Positions 36,457 to 45,001 of a stretch of 64,000 nt of DNA are shown here, piece after piece. Position numbers and translations under genes: made by a program. The stretch's first letter is position 1, and the number at the start of each line of letters is the position of its first letter. The stretch is from positions 744,001 through 808,000 of the forward strand of contig CAWAKJ010000005.1 of the NCBI GenBank assembly GCA_963782595.1, given 5' to 3'. The notes below the pieces were generated by a model. It made no database searches, had not been told where the DNA came from, and saw only the letters and a program-made list of their open reading frames with translations. The stretch comes from JAMQPK01 sp963782595. GTDB lineage: Bacteria > Acidobacteriota > Vicinamibacteria > Vicinamibacterales > JAMQPK01.

Positions 36457-38892
36457 TTGCTCGTTGGCGCAGCGGCCGCCTTCCTCCCGGTATCCGTCTA
36501 TCCCCAACCATCGACAAACCCGCCTGGTGACGCGGCCTCGCACCGAGCCGTGGTCACACGCTATTGCGTCGCCTGTCACAACGAGCGAGTGAAGACCGGC
36601 GGGTTATCGCTCGAAAAAATCGACATCGCAAACATCGGGGGCGATCCAGATCTCTGGGAGAAAGTCGTCCAGAAGCTGCACGGCAATCTGATGCCGCCGC
36701 CTGGCCGTCCGCGACCTGACGAAGCAGCGTTCAAGGGACTGATTACGTATCTCGAGACCTCGCTCGATCGCGCCGCGGATGCGAGTCCAAATCCGGGACG
36801 CACCGAGGCGCTCCATCGGCTGAATCGTGCGGAATATCGCAATGCGGTTCGCGATCTGCTGGCGCTCGACATCGACGTCGGATCGATGCTGCCGGCCGAT
36901 GATGTGAGCTACGGGTTCGACAACATCGCGGGCGTGCAGCGGATGTCGCCAACCCTGATGGAGCGATATCTGGCGGCGGCTCAGAAGATCAGCTCGGTTG
37001 CCGTCGGGGCGTCGTCGCGCGCGGCCACCACCGAGACGTTTCTCGTTTCGCCGGACCTGCGACAGGACGACCGGCTGGAGGGCTTGCCGTTCGGCACGCG
37101 CGGTGGGACGTTGATTCGTCACCACTTTCCGCGGGATGGCATCTACAGCGTTCGGGTCCAGTTGACCAGATACCTCGGCGCCAGCTTCGACGAGATTCCT
37201 GCGTTCGACGAGCCGCAGCGGCTCGAGCTGAGCCTCGACGGCGTCCCGGTGCATGTTTTCGAGCTGAATCCGGCGACGCTGAAGGAAGGTGGTGGCTATT
37301 CAGGCCCAAACCGCCGCGCGCTCGATGCCGATTGGCAGATTCGGTTCCCGGCCAGGTCTGGCCCGCAGAACGTCGCGCTCACGTTCCTCAACCGGACCCC
37401 GGCGCTGCTGGAGAATCTGCTCGAGCCGTTCGAGAAGCCGGCGCCAGGCGGGCCAAACGGCTACTACACGACTCAGAAAGGCGCCTATCTTCGCAGCATC
37501 GCGATCAGCGGGCCGTACGAAGCACGCGGGGTGGGCGAGACACCGAGCCGCCAGCGGATATTCGTGTGCCGTCCCAGAAGCGTCGATGCGCAACAGCAAA
37601 GTGGCTGCGCGAAGAAGATTCTGCTGACGCTGGCGCGCCGCGCGTTCAGGCGGCCGGTGGGTGAGGCCGACATCGCGACGGCGTTCTCGCTCTACGAAGA
37701 AGGACGCGCCGCGCGCGATTTCGAGCTCGGCATCGAGCGGGCCGTGGAGGGACTGCTCGTCAGCCCCGAGTTCCTCTATCGCGTTGAGCGCGAGCCAGGA
37801 TTTGCCGGGTCTACAAAACAAGACCCGGCCTACGTCACTTCCAAAGGGCAAGACCCGGCCTACTATCGGATCAGCGATCTCGAGCTGGCCTCGCGGCTGT
37901 CGTTTTTCCTGTGGAGCAGCATCCCCGACGCTGCGTTGCTCGACGCTGCCGCTTCTGGAAAGCTGCGTAACCCGGCCGTGCTCGACGACCAGGTGCGACG
38001 CATGCTCGCCGACCCTCGTGCCGAGGCGCTCGTCACGAATTTCGTGGGGCAGTGGCTGTTCCTGAGAAATCTTCCGACCCTGCTGCCCGATCCCAAACGC
38101 GATCTCGACTTCGATGAAGCCCTGCGGCAGGGCTTCAGGCGCGAAACCGAGCTCTTTGCCGCCAGCATTCTGAAGGAAGACCGCAACCTGCTGGAGCTGC
38201 TGACCGCGAACTACACGTTCGTCAACGAGCGGCTGGCGAAGCATTACGGCATTCCGCATATCCGCGGCACGCACTTTCGCCGCGTCGAGCGTACCGATGA
38301 TCGCCGCCGCGGGATTTTGGGTCATGGCAGTGTGCTGGCGGTGACGTCGTACCCGCATCGCACGTCGCCGGTGCTCCGCGGCAAGTGGATTCTGGAGAAT
38401 CTGCTCGGCACGCCTTTGTCGCCGCCACCCCCGGACACGCCGGCGCTCGTGGAAAAGCCGAACCCGGCCGACGAGAGCCTGTCGATGCGCGCGCGCATCG
38501 CGCAGCATCGTGCGAATCCAGCCTGCGCGAGCTGCCATGCCATGATGGATCCGCTCGGGTTGTCGCTCGAAAATTTCGACATGGTGGGTCGCTGGCGCGA
38601 GGTAGACGAAGGGCTTTTGGCGATCGACGCGTCAGGTGCGCTGCCCGACGGCACAAAGTTCGAGGGACCGGCAGGACTGCGCGCCGTCCTGCTGAAGAAT
38701 CCCGACAGGTTCGTCAGTACCTTCACCGAGAAGATGCTGACCTATGCGCTCGGCCGTGGCCTGGAGTCGTACGACATGCCCGCAGTACGGAAAATCACGC
38801 GCGAGGCGGCGAAGCAGAACTACCGTGCTTCGTCTCTCATCGCGGGCATCGTCATGAGTCGTCCATTTCAGATGCGGAGGCGGCAGTCATGA
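36457..38892 (+). CDS. DUF1592/DUF1588 multi-domain cytochrome-like protein
   Basis: An exported protein of ~811 residues. An N-terminal CxxCH (YCVACH) domain is followed by DUF1587 (LHRLNRAEYRNAVRDLLALD), DUF1595, DUF1592 (ISDLELASRLSFFLWSSIPD), DUF1588 (TSYPHRTSPVLRGKWILENL, then a second heme motif CASCH) and DUF1585 (FTEKMLTYALGRGLESYD). The start is uncertain: TTG 36457 is the first usual codon, but the hydrophobic signal begins earlier (IIRTALFPLLVG, from 36433), where no ATG or GTG exists. Residues ~449-470 are encoded by a repeat inserted in frame. The last four bases overlap the next gene (ATGA). Function unknown; periplasmic redox role likely. Confidence 0.9.
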   Translation: MLVGAAAAFLPVSVYPQPSTNPPGDAASHRAVVTRYCVACHNERVKTGGLSLEKIDIANIGGDPDLWEKVVQKLHGNLMPPPGRPRPDEAAFKGLITYLETSLDRAADASPNPGRTEALHRLNRAEYRNAVRDLLALDIDVGSMLPADDVSYGFDNIAGVQRMSPTLMERYLAAAQKISSVAVGASSRAATTETFLVSPDLRQDDRLEGLPFGTRGGTLIRHHFPRDGIYSVRVQLTRYLGASFDEIPAFDEPQRLELSLDGVPVHVFELNPATLKEGGGYSGPNRRALDADWQIRFPARSGPQNVALTFLNRTPALLENLLEPFEKPAPGGPNGYYTTQKGAYLRSIAISGPYEARGVGETPSRQRIFVCRPRSVDAQQQSGCAKKILLTLARRAFRRPVGEADIATAFSLYEEGRAARDFELGIERAVEGLLVSPEFLYRVEREPGFAGSTKQDPAYVTSKGQDPAYYRISDLELASRLSFFLWSSIPDAALLDAAASGKLRNPAVLDDQVRRMLADPRAEALVTNFVGQWLFLRNLPTLLPDPKRDLDFDEALRQGFRRETELFAASILKEDRNLLELLTANYTFVNERLAKHYGIPHIRGTHFRRVERTDDRRRGILGHGSVLAVTSYPHRTSPVLRGKWILENLLGTPLSPPPPDTPALVEKPNPADESLSMRARIAQHRANPACASCHAMMDPLGLSLENFDMVGRWREVDEGLLAIDASGALPDGTKFEGPAGLRAVLLKNPDRFVSTFTEKMLTYALGRGLESYDMPAVRKITREAAKQNYRASSLIAGIVMSRPFQMRRRQS
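37804..37863 (+). repeat. In-frame palindromic repeat inside DUF1592 gene
   Basis: GCCGGGTCT (37804-37812) is complementary to AGACCCGGC (37821-37829). CAAGACCCGGCCTAC occurs at 37819-37833 and again at 37849-37863, and is close to CAAGACCCGCCCTAC of the copy at 42934-42969. It encodes the duplicated KQDPAY and GQDPAY. Confidence 0.75.
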
Positions 38893-40268
38893 TCATCACC
38901 AAGAGGGCACTACCACGCCGGACGTTCCTTCGAGGGGCCGGCGCCGCGTTTGCGCTGCCGCTCATCGACGCGATGGTGCCGGCGTTTTCGGCGACGCTCA
39001 GAAGCGCCGCGAATCCAGTTTGCCGGATTGGCTTCATCTACGTCCCGAACGGCGTTGCGATGAACGACAGCCTGAACTACTGGACGCCGAAGGGCTCGGG
39101 CACCGGCTTCGAGTTTTCGCCGATTCTCGCGCCGCTCTCTCCATACCGCGACCGGCTGACCGTCGTCAGCGGGCTGGCGCAGAAGCAAGGAGAGTCTTTC
39201 GGAGACGGCAACGGCGAGCACACGCGCGCGTGCGCGACGTGGCTCGCCGGCGTGCACCCGAAAAAGACCGAAGGTGCCGACATCAGATTGACGACCACGG
39301 CCGATCAGATCGCCGCGACGCAGCTCGGCAGAGAGACCGTGCTGCCGTCGATGGAGATGATCTCGTCCGACATCGATCTCGTGCTCGGCGGCCAGTGCGA
39401 GGCGGGGTACAGCTGCGCCTACATGAACACCGTGTCGTGGCAGTCGCCCACGACGCCCTTGCCCGTCGAGAACAACCCGAGCGTGGTGTTCGATCGGTTG
39501 TTCGGCGAGGGTGGCACACCCCAGGAGCGTCTCGATCGGATGAAGCGGAAGCGCAGCCTGCTCGACCGCGTCAACGCGGACCTCTCGAGGCTTCAGCGCT
39601 CGCTCGGCGCGGGCGATCGCCAGAGGATCTCGGAGTACTTCGATGCGGTGCGCGAAGTCGAGCGGCGGATCCAGATGGCGGAAGAGCAGAACAGCAGTGC
39701 CGCACTGCCGGTGCCCGATCGGCCCATCGGCGTTCCCGCCGACTACGGCGAGCATTTGAAGCTGCTGTACGACTTGCAGTGGCTGGCTTACCAGGGAGAT
39801 CTGACGCGGGTCTTCTCGCTCATGTACGGCCGCGAGCTCAACAGCCGCAGCTATCCGGAGATCGGCATCTCGGAACCGCACCATGGGTTGTCGCATCACG
39901 GCGATCGGCCTGAACAGATCGAGAAGTTCTCGCGCTTGAATACCTATCAGGTCGATCTGTTCGGCTACTTCCTTGGCAAACTCCGAGCGACGCCCGATGG
40001 CGATGGCAATCTGCTCGACCACACGATCCTTCTCTACGGCGGCGCGATGAGCAATCCGAACGTGCATCTGCACGTCAATCTGCCGCTGGTCGTCGCGGGT
40101 GGAGGAGCCGGACGGCTGAAGGGCGGGCGTCATCTCGCGTTCAATCCGGCCGACAACGTGCCGATGACGAACTTGCTGGTGAGCCTGCTCGACAAGGCCG
40201 GCGTCAAGGTCGACAAGCTTGGCGACAGCACCGGATCGATCGATCTGGATGGACTGGCGGGGATCTAG
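38889..40268 (+). CDS. DUF1552 Tat-exported protein
   Basis: A 459-residue protein starting at ATG 38889, overlapping the previous stop by ATGA. The N-terminus has a twin-arginine signal (PRRTFLRGAGAAFALPLID). The mature part is DUF1552: RIGFIYVPNGVAMNDSLNYW, LSPYRDRLTVVSGLAQ, GEHTRACATWLAGVHPKKTE, MEMISSDIDLVLGG, GYSCAYMNTVSW, NPSVVFDRLFGEGG, HGLSHHGDRPEQIEKFSRLN and DHTILLYGGAMSNPNVH. This fold is related to DUF1501/sulfatase-like proteins and is nearly always encoded next to DUF1592 proteins, so the two probably act together in the periplasm. Activity unknown. Confidence 0.92.
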   Translation: MIITKRALPRRTFLRGAGAAFALPLIDAMVPAFSATLRSAANPVCRIGFIYVPNGVAMNDSLNYWTPKGSGTGFEFSPILAPLSPYRDRLTVVSGLAQKQGESFGDGNGEHTRACATWLAGVHPKKTEGADIRLTTTADQIAATQLGRETVLPSMEMISSDIDLVLGGQCEAGYSCAYMNTVSWQSPTTPLPVENNPSVVFDRLFGEGGTPQERLDRMKRKRSLLDRVNADLSRLQRSLGAGDRQRISEYFDAVREVERRIQMAEEQNSSAALPVPDRPIGVPADYGEHLKLLYDLQWLAYQGDLTRVFSLMYGRELNSRSYPEIGISEPHHGLSHHGDRPEQIEKFSRLNTYQVDLFGYFLGKLRATPDGDGNLLDHTILLYGGAMSNPNVHLHVNLPLVVAGGGAGRLKGGRHLAFNPADNVPMTNLLVSLLDKAGVKVDKLGDSTGSIDLDGLAGI

Positions 40269-40270
40269 TG

Positions 40271-41791
40271 ATGGCCGGGAGCCCGAAGCCGGTAGCCAGT
40301 AGCCGGAAGACTGCAGTCTGGAGCCTTGCGGCGGCCGCCTTGATCGCAGCGGCCGTCAGCCTGGACGCCGCTGCGCCTCCGGTCGTCGAAGCGGTGAAGG
40401 ACGGAAAGATCGAGGTCATTCGAACACTGCTCTCGAAGCGTGCCGATCCGAATGCCGCAGAAGCCGACGGCACGACGGCGCTGCACTGGGCCGCTCACTT
40501 CGACAATCTGGCCGCGGCCGATCTTTTGATCAAATCCGGCGCGAACGCGACGGCCGTCAATCGGTATGGCGTGACTCCGTTGTGGCTCGCCTGCATCAAT
40601 GGCAGTGCGCCGATGATCGAGCGGCTGTTGATCGCGGGAGCGGATCCGAACACCACCATGGCCGAAGGTGACACCGCGTTGATGACGGCCGCGCGGACCG
40701 GCAATGTCGCGGCGGTGCGCGCGCTGCTGACGCGCGGCGCGCGCGTCAATGCGGCGGAACACTGGAAAGGACAGACCGCGCTCATGTGGGCCGCAGCTGG
40801 GAACAACGCGGCGGCCATCGAGGCGCTCGTCGAAGCGGGAGCGGATGTCGGCGCGCGCACGAAGTATCGCACCGTCCCGCTCTACCAGACGGGCGGATTC
40901 GGGCGACGGGCCGAGCGCAATTCCGACGTCACCAGGCAGTCGGGATTCATGGCGCTGCACTTCGCGGTCCGCGCTGGTGCGGTCGATGCGATCAAGGCGC
41001 TGTTGAAAGCGGGCGCACGTCTGAGCGATCCGACCTCGGATGGGACGGGCGTGCTCGTGCTCGCCATCGCGAGCACGCACTTCGAGCTCGCGGATTGGCT
41101 GCTCGGGCAGGGTGCCGATCCGAACGCGGCCGGCCAGGGCTGGACGCCCCTTCATCAAATCGCGTACACGCGGCGGCCCAACACCGGCGTCAACAATCCG
41201 GGGCTTGTGCCGAGAGACCCGCTCGACAGCCTGACGCTTGCGCGGCGATTGATCGCGCGTGGTGCCGATCCGAACAAGGTCGCGACGAAGAATCCCGATG
41301 TGACGAGCGTCGGACGCAAGCGTTTGACCGAAGTCGACGCGACGGCGTTCTGGGTGGCGGCGCAAACGCTCGACCTGCCATACATGCGTCTGCTCGCGGA
41401 GCACGGCGCAGACGTGCTCCGCGCCAATGCGACTGGCGACACGCCGCTGCTTGCGGCATCCGGCCTCGTCATCGAGAAGCCGGGGGAAAGCCCCGGATCA
41501 CCTGAAGAGGTGGCGCAGGCGGTCAAGTTCTGCCTGGACAGGGGTGCCGATGCGACGACGGTCGACCAGGACGGCAACACGGCCCTTCACGGTGTCGCCG
41601 TGTGGGGCTCGACCGACGCGGTGGAAATGCTGGTCACCGCCGGCGCGCGCCTCGACGTGAAAAACAAAAAAGGCCAGACGCCCTGGCGCATCGCCGAGGG
41701 CGCGGTCTTCGAAGACGCGGTGCTCGCGCAGCCCCAGACGGCGGCGTTGCTACGCAAGATGATGGAAGCGCGCGGCCTCAACGTCGAATAA
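40271..41791 (+). CDS. Secreted ankyrin-repeat protein
   Basis: A 506-residue protein, ATG 40271, three bases after the DUF1552 stop (a GTG at 40268 also overlaps it). A hydrophobic signal (AVWSLAAAALIAAAVSLDAA) is followed by about ten ankyrin repeats, e.g. GTTALHWAAHFDNLAAADLL, GVTPLWLACINGSAPMIERL, GDTALMTAARTGNVAAVRAL, GQTALMWAAAGNNAAAIEAL and GNTALHGVAVWGSTDAVEML. Third gene of the DUF1592-DUF1552 operon, a grouping known in Acidobacteriota. The repeats suggest a protein-binding scaffold for the other two products, which is inference. Confidence 0.9.
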   Translation: MAGSPKPVASSRKTAVWSLAAAALIAAAVSLDAAAPPVVEAVKDGKIEVIRTLLSKRADPNAAEADGTTALHWAAHFDNLAAADLLIKSGANATAVNRYGVTPLWLACINGSAPMIERLLIAGADPNTTMAEGDTALMTAARTGNVAAVRALLTRGARVNAAEHWKGQTALMWAAAGNNAAAIEALVEAGADVGARTKYRTVPLYQTGGFGRRAERNSDVTRQSGFMALHFAVRAGAVDAIKALLKAGARLSDPTSDGTGVLVLAIASTHFELADWLLGQGADPNAAGQGWTPLHQIAYTRRPNTGVNNPGLVPRDPLDSLTLARRLIARGADPNKVATKNPDVTSVGRKRLTEVDATAFWVAAQTLDLPYMRLLAEHGADVLRANATGDTPLLAASGLVIEKPGESPGSPEEVAQAVKFCLDRGADATTVDQDGNTALHGVAVWGSTDAVEMLVTAGARLDVKNKKGQTPWRIAEGAVFEDAVLAQPQTAALLRKMMEARGLNVE

Positions 41792-41825
41792 ATCAAGAAG
41801 CTCACCAACAATCAATACCAACAAC

Positions 41826-41887
41826 CAAATACAAACAGGAGGTCAGGAGGTGCTCGGTGGTTCCCTCCTGAACTCCTGTTCGTATTT
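41826..41887. terminator. Bidirectional hairpin of CAGGAGGTCAGGAGG words
   Basis: AACAGGAGGTCAGGAGG (41834-41850) pairs with CCTCCTGAACTCCTGTT (41864-41880), 16 of 17 bases, with flanking AAATAC/GTATTT pairing. It separates the convergent ankyrin and pirin genes. Confidence 0.75.
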
Positions 41888-42815
41888 ACTTGATGAAGGT
41901 GCCAGCTCGCAGCTCCGCGTACGCCTGCTGCAGCTCCCAGTTCGTATTCATGACGATCGGTCCGCGCCACGCGACAGGTTCCTCGAGCGGCTTGCCCGAG
42001 ACGAGCAGGAAGCGGATGCCTTCGTCGCCGGCCTGGACGACGATCTCGTCGCCGCGATCGAACAACACGAGCGACCGATTGTTGACGAGATCAAACTGAC
42101 CGGCTTCTATTGATCCGGGGGCCCCTGCCCCCCGGCTCGCCTCGCCAACAAATTCTGTCGCAACCGCCTGCGCATCTGACGCATCCCGGAACCTGCCCGA
42201 CCCTGCGAATACATACGCAAACGCGTTGTTCGCGCGATCGACCGCGAGCCGCTTCGTTCGGCCCGGCGGGATGGAGACGTCGAGATAGCGCGGGTCTGCG
42301 GCCACACCCTCGACGGGCCCTGTCTTTCCCCAGAAATTTCCGATGATGACCCGCACGCGTGTACCGTCATCGTCGGTCTCTTCGGGAATATCGCTCGACG
42401 AAATATCCTGATACCGCGGCCGCGTCATTTTCAGCGATGAGGGCAGGTTCGACCAGAGCTGGAAACCGTGCATGCGGCCCTGTGCGTCGCCCTTCGGCAT
42501 CTCCTGGTGAAGGATGCCGCTGCCGGCCGTCATCCACTGCACGTCCCCCGCGCCCATCCGGCCGCGGTTGCCGAGGCTGTCGCCATGTTCGACGGTGCCG
42601 GCGAGCACATAGGTGATGGTCTCGATGCCGCGATGCGGATGCCAGGGGAACCCTGCGAGATATGCTTCCGGGTTGTCGTTGCGGAAGTCGTCGAGGAGCA
42701 GAAATGGATCGAAGTCGCTCGTGTTGCCGAAGCCGAAGGCGCGCCGCAGCGACACACCGGCGCCTTCCATGGTTGCGACCGACTGACGGACGTCTTTGAC
42801 GGGGCGAAGCGACAT
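41886..42815 (-). CDS. Pirin-family protein
   Basis: A 309-residue bicupin. ATG 42815 follows AGGAGG five bases upstream; the extension to 42851 comes from a REP copy. Pirin signatures: FDPFLLLDDFR, GFPWHPHRGIETITYVLAGT, VEHGDSLGNRGRMGAGDVQW, MTAGSGILHQEMP and GFQLWSNLPSSLKM. His residues of the N-terminal cupin metal site are present. Bacterial pirins act as quercetinases or redox-linked modulators; which applies here cannot be told. Confidence 0.93.
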   Translation of the reverse strand: MSLRPVKDVRQSVATMEGAGVSLRRAFGFGNTSDFDPFLLLDDFRNDNPEAYLAGFPWHPHRGIETITYVLAGTVEHGDSLGNRGRMGAGDVQWMTAGSGILHQEMPKGDAQGRMHGFQLWSNLPSSLKMTRPRYQDISSSDIPEETDDDGTRVRVIIGNFWGKTGPVEGVAADPRYLDVSIPPGRTKRLAVDRANNAFAYVFAGSGRFRDASDAQAVATEFVGEASRGAGAPGSIEAGQFDLVNNRSLVLFDRGDEIVVQAGDEGIRFLLVSGKPLEEPVAWRGPIVMNTNWELQQAYAELRAGTFIK

Positions 42816-42830
42816 GGGGCCTCCTGTGCG

Positions 42831-42856
42831 GGTCCGGCTAAAGCCGGACACTACGT
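42831..42856 (+). repeat. REP-like 26-bp palindrome, copy 5
   Basis: Perfect core and CACTACGT tail, 15 nt upstream of the pirin ATG, just before its AGGAGG site. Confidence 0.9.
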
Positions 42857-42900
42857 ACTCACATCACGCCTTATGACGCGGCGGACTGCTGTGGCGGTTC

Positions 42901-43012
42901 ACTGCCATCTGCCCTCTGCCATCTGCCCTGACACGTAGGGCGGGTCTTGAACTCCAAGACCCGCCCTACATCACTGCCCTCTGCCATCCGCCATCTGCCC
43001 TGACAGGCGCAG
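42901..43012. repeat. TGCCATC word satellite with embedded palindrome
   Basis: CATCTGCCCTCTGCCATCTG words on both sides of the repeat at 42934-42969, which seems to have landed inside the satellite. Confidence 0.75.
42934..42969. repeat. GTAGGGCGGGTCTTG palindromic repeat, copy 2
   Basis: Perfect 15-bp arms GTAGGGCGGGTCTTG (42935-42949) and CAAGACCCGCCCTAC (42955-42969) around AACTC. Confidence 0.85.
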
Positions 43013-43015
43013 CTC

Positions 43016-43604
43016 TCAGCGTCGCCGCTCGTCGTGGAGCTCCTGCCGCAACACAGGCAGTTCGCGTTTGTATCCGTCGGCGTCGCCGTAGTCTACGAAA
43101 TCACGGTACCTCAAGTGCGGCCCACGGACACGGTGCGCGTGCCTGATCGGACACCAGTACCTGCTCCGTTCGCGCGGCGATCTCGCGCGCATAGCCGAAC
43201 AGTCCGTTCGCGTAGCCGCAATAGTCGCAGTTGACCTTCTCGATGCCGTTCAAATAGGCCAGCTTCCGGCGATCGAGCGCGATGTAGTCGCGGCGGCGCA
43301 CGGGCGCGATCCCGTAAATGGGAAAGCAGATGCGCTGGTAGAGCGACAGCCACGCGTCGAGCAGCAGCAGCGGAACCGCCAGCGAGTAGATGACCGGGGC
43401 CGAGAGCACACTCGGCAGATAGCTCTCGCGGAGAAAACGGCGAATGGACGTTTTCATGCGCCGGTGCTGCCGGTGCACTTCGGCTTCGAACCGGACTCTT
43501 CCGGATTCGATCCGGTAGTGCCATCGTTCCTGCGCAGCGGACATTTCGCGCTCGAGGTCTGCTTCGAGCTCTCGGATGCGATCTAATACCTCGAGCATGG
43601 ACAT
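43016..43604 (-). CDS. Membrane-associated protein with Cys pair, frameshift near C-terminus
   Basis: A ~195-residue protein. ATG 43604 follows AGGAGG. An N-terminal coiled coil (MLEVLDRIRELEADLEREMS) is followed by a hydrophobic segment (VIYSLAVPLLLLDAWLSLYQ) and KVNCDYCGYANGLFGYAREI. The frame as written stops at 43101 (ALEVP). Dropping one G at CAGGTACTGG (AGTACC at 43156-43161 on the plus strand) yields EQYWCPIRHAHRVRG, then RDFVDYGDADGYKRELPVLR and a stop at 43016. CDYC and WCPIRH would then form a likely metal site. Function unknown. Confidence 0.78.
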
Positions 43605-43614
43605 GGATACCTCC

Positions 43615-43968
43615 TTACCGCTTTCTGCGACCGGTCGACTTCGGTTCGCGCGTGGCTGCGACATCGATTGCGCGGCGCGCCCACTCCACGAGCTCCTGCG
43701 AACTTTCCAGGATCGCCACCGGCACCTGGTAGTACCGAAACGTCATCGGCCGGTCCGCGTACGGTTTGAAGGCATTCATACCCGCCCGCACGTATGCCGC
43801 GCGGGTGACGTCGTTCACTTTCAAATACAGAACATCCTGGTAGATGATGCCGAAAAACACCGACCCGCAGTACAAGCCTGTTCCGCCGAACATCGATCGC
43901 GCGCGTACATCTTCGATGCCGCTGAGCCCGTCGAGGACGAAGGCGACGAAGGGGGGTGGCTCACGCAC
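43615..43968 (-). CDS. TfoX N-terminal-domain protein
   Basis: A 117-residue cytoplasmic protein starting at GTG 43968, which overlaps the stop of the upstream hydrolase gene (GTGCGTGA). TfoX_N features: ARSMFGGTGLYCGSVFFGII, DVLYLKVNDVTRAAYV, and MTFRYYQVPVAILESSQELV. The domain occurs alone in many bacteria without a link to competence. Translational coupling with the upstream alpha/beta hydrolase is likely. Confidence 0.9.
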   Translation of the reverse strand: MREPPPFVAFVLDGLSGIEDVRARSMFGGTGLYCGSVFFGIIYQDVLYLKVNDVTRAAYVRAGMNAFKPYADRPMTFRYYQVPVAILESSQELVEWARRAIDVAATREPKSTGRRKR

Positions 43969-44644
43969 GACTGATCCATTCCGCGACGGTGTCGTAGATC
44001 TCCGTATTCACTTCGGCCTGCCGGGCCTTCGCGTCGCGTCCGCCAATCTTGAACGAATGATCGCTCCCCTGCACCGTGTGCAGCGTCGGCGGGGGAGAGA
44101 GGCCGGCGAGAACGGGTTTCAGCTCTACGGGTGTGCCGAACGTGTCGCGGCTGCCTTGCACGAACAGCATCGGACGCCGCACGCCTGGAAGATGCGCATC
44201 ACGCAGTTGATCCGGCCGCCCGGGCGGGTGCAGGGGATAGCCGAGCAGCACGATGCCGCCGATCGTGGTCGCAGGATCGTCGGCTGCCACATGCGTGGCC
44301 GCGCGGCCGCCCATCGATTTACCGCCGATGAAGAGCCGTTCACGCGCGCTCTCGATTTCCGCGCGAGCAAGATCGATCGCCGCTCGATAGCACTGAACGA
44401 GCTGAGGCATGCGATCGGGCACCTTGCGCCGCTGCTCCATGTAGAGAAAGTCGAACGTCAGCACATCGAGCCCGCGCTCGCTCAGCGCGCGCGCGACGCC
44501 GACCATGAAAGGATGCCTCTGCGGAGCACCGGCGCCGTGCGCCAGGATCAGCGTCACGGGCCGGGCAGGTGGTGTACGGGCGGAATAGATCAGCGCGGTG
44601 GTTCGTCCGTTCTCCAGATCAACGGACGCAGCTCGCGGCTCCAC
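43961..44644 (-). CDS. Alpha/beta hydrolase (KANL3/Tex30-like)
   Basis: A 227-residue cytoplasmic hydrolase, GTG start at 44644. Seen: LILAHGAGAPQRHPFMVGVA (oxyanion region), nucleophile elbow GGKSMGGRAA, GSRDTFGTPVEL (acidic residue) and GSDHSFKI (catalytic His). This small dienelactone-hydrolase-like group is annotated KANL3/Tex30 alpha/beta hydrolase-like; substrate unknown. The upstream spacer 44645-45001 holds CAGGAG-type words at both ends (44697-44722 and 44891-44927) and otherwise no recognisable feature. Confidence 0.9.
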   Translation of the reverse strand: MEPRAASVDLENGRTTALIYSARTPPARPVTLILAHGAGAPQRHPFMVGVARALSERGLDVLTFDFLYMEQRRKVPDRMPQLVQCYRAAIDLARAEIESARERLFIGGKSMGGRAATHVAADDPATTIGGIVLLGYPLHPPGRPDQLRDAHLPGVRRPMLFVQGSRDTFGTPVELKPVLAGLSPPPTLHTVQGSDHSFKIGGRDAKARQAEVNTEIYDTVAEWISRA

Positions 44645-45001
44645 GCAGCGATTCTATCCCGTGCGCGCCGGTGCGCTCACGGAAACGGAATACGCCACAC
44701 GAGATCAGGAGTTCAGGAGGGACTCTGACGTAACGATGACCTGCGGTAACGGTCGGGATGACAAAGTCGTCTGATGCCTGAATCGACATGTTAGTTGAGG
44801 ATATGGTGATCGTCGAATTGAAGTCAGTGGAATCAATTCATCCCGTCCACCTCGCAGACGTTAGGCAGGAGCGTTCAGCGCAATATTTACAACCTCCTGA
44901 CCTCCTGACCTCCTGTTCGTATTTGCGTTAAGTGCGCCGGGCTGGATCTCCATTTGCAGGGCGACTCAGGTGTTCAGTCACGCAATCAGGAGGTTTCTCC
45001 G

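Noticed and set aside
37300..38538. 412-codon minus-strand frame opposite the DUF1592 gene
   Set aside because: High-GC antisense shadow; the plus strand shows conserved DUF1595/1592/1588 blocks over the same bases.
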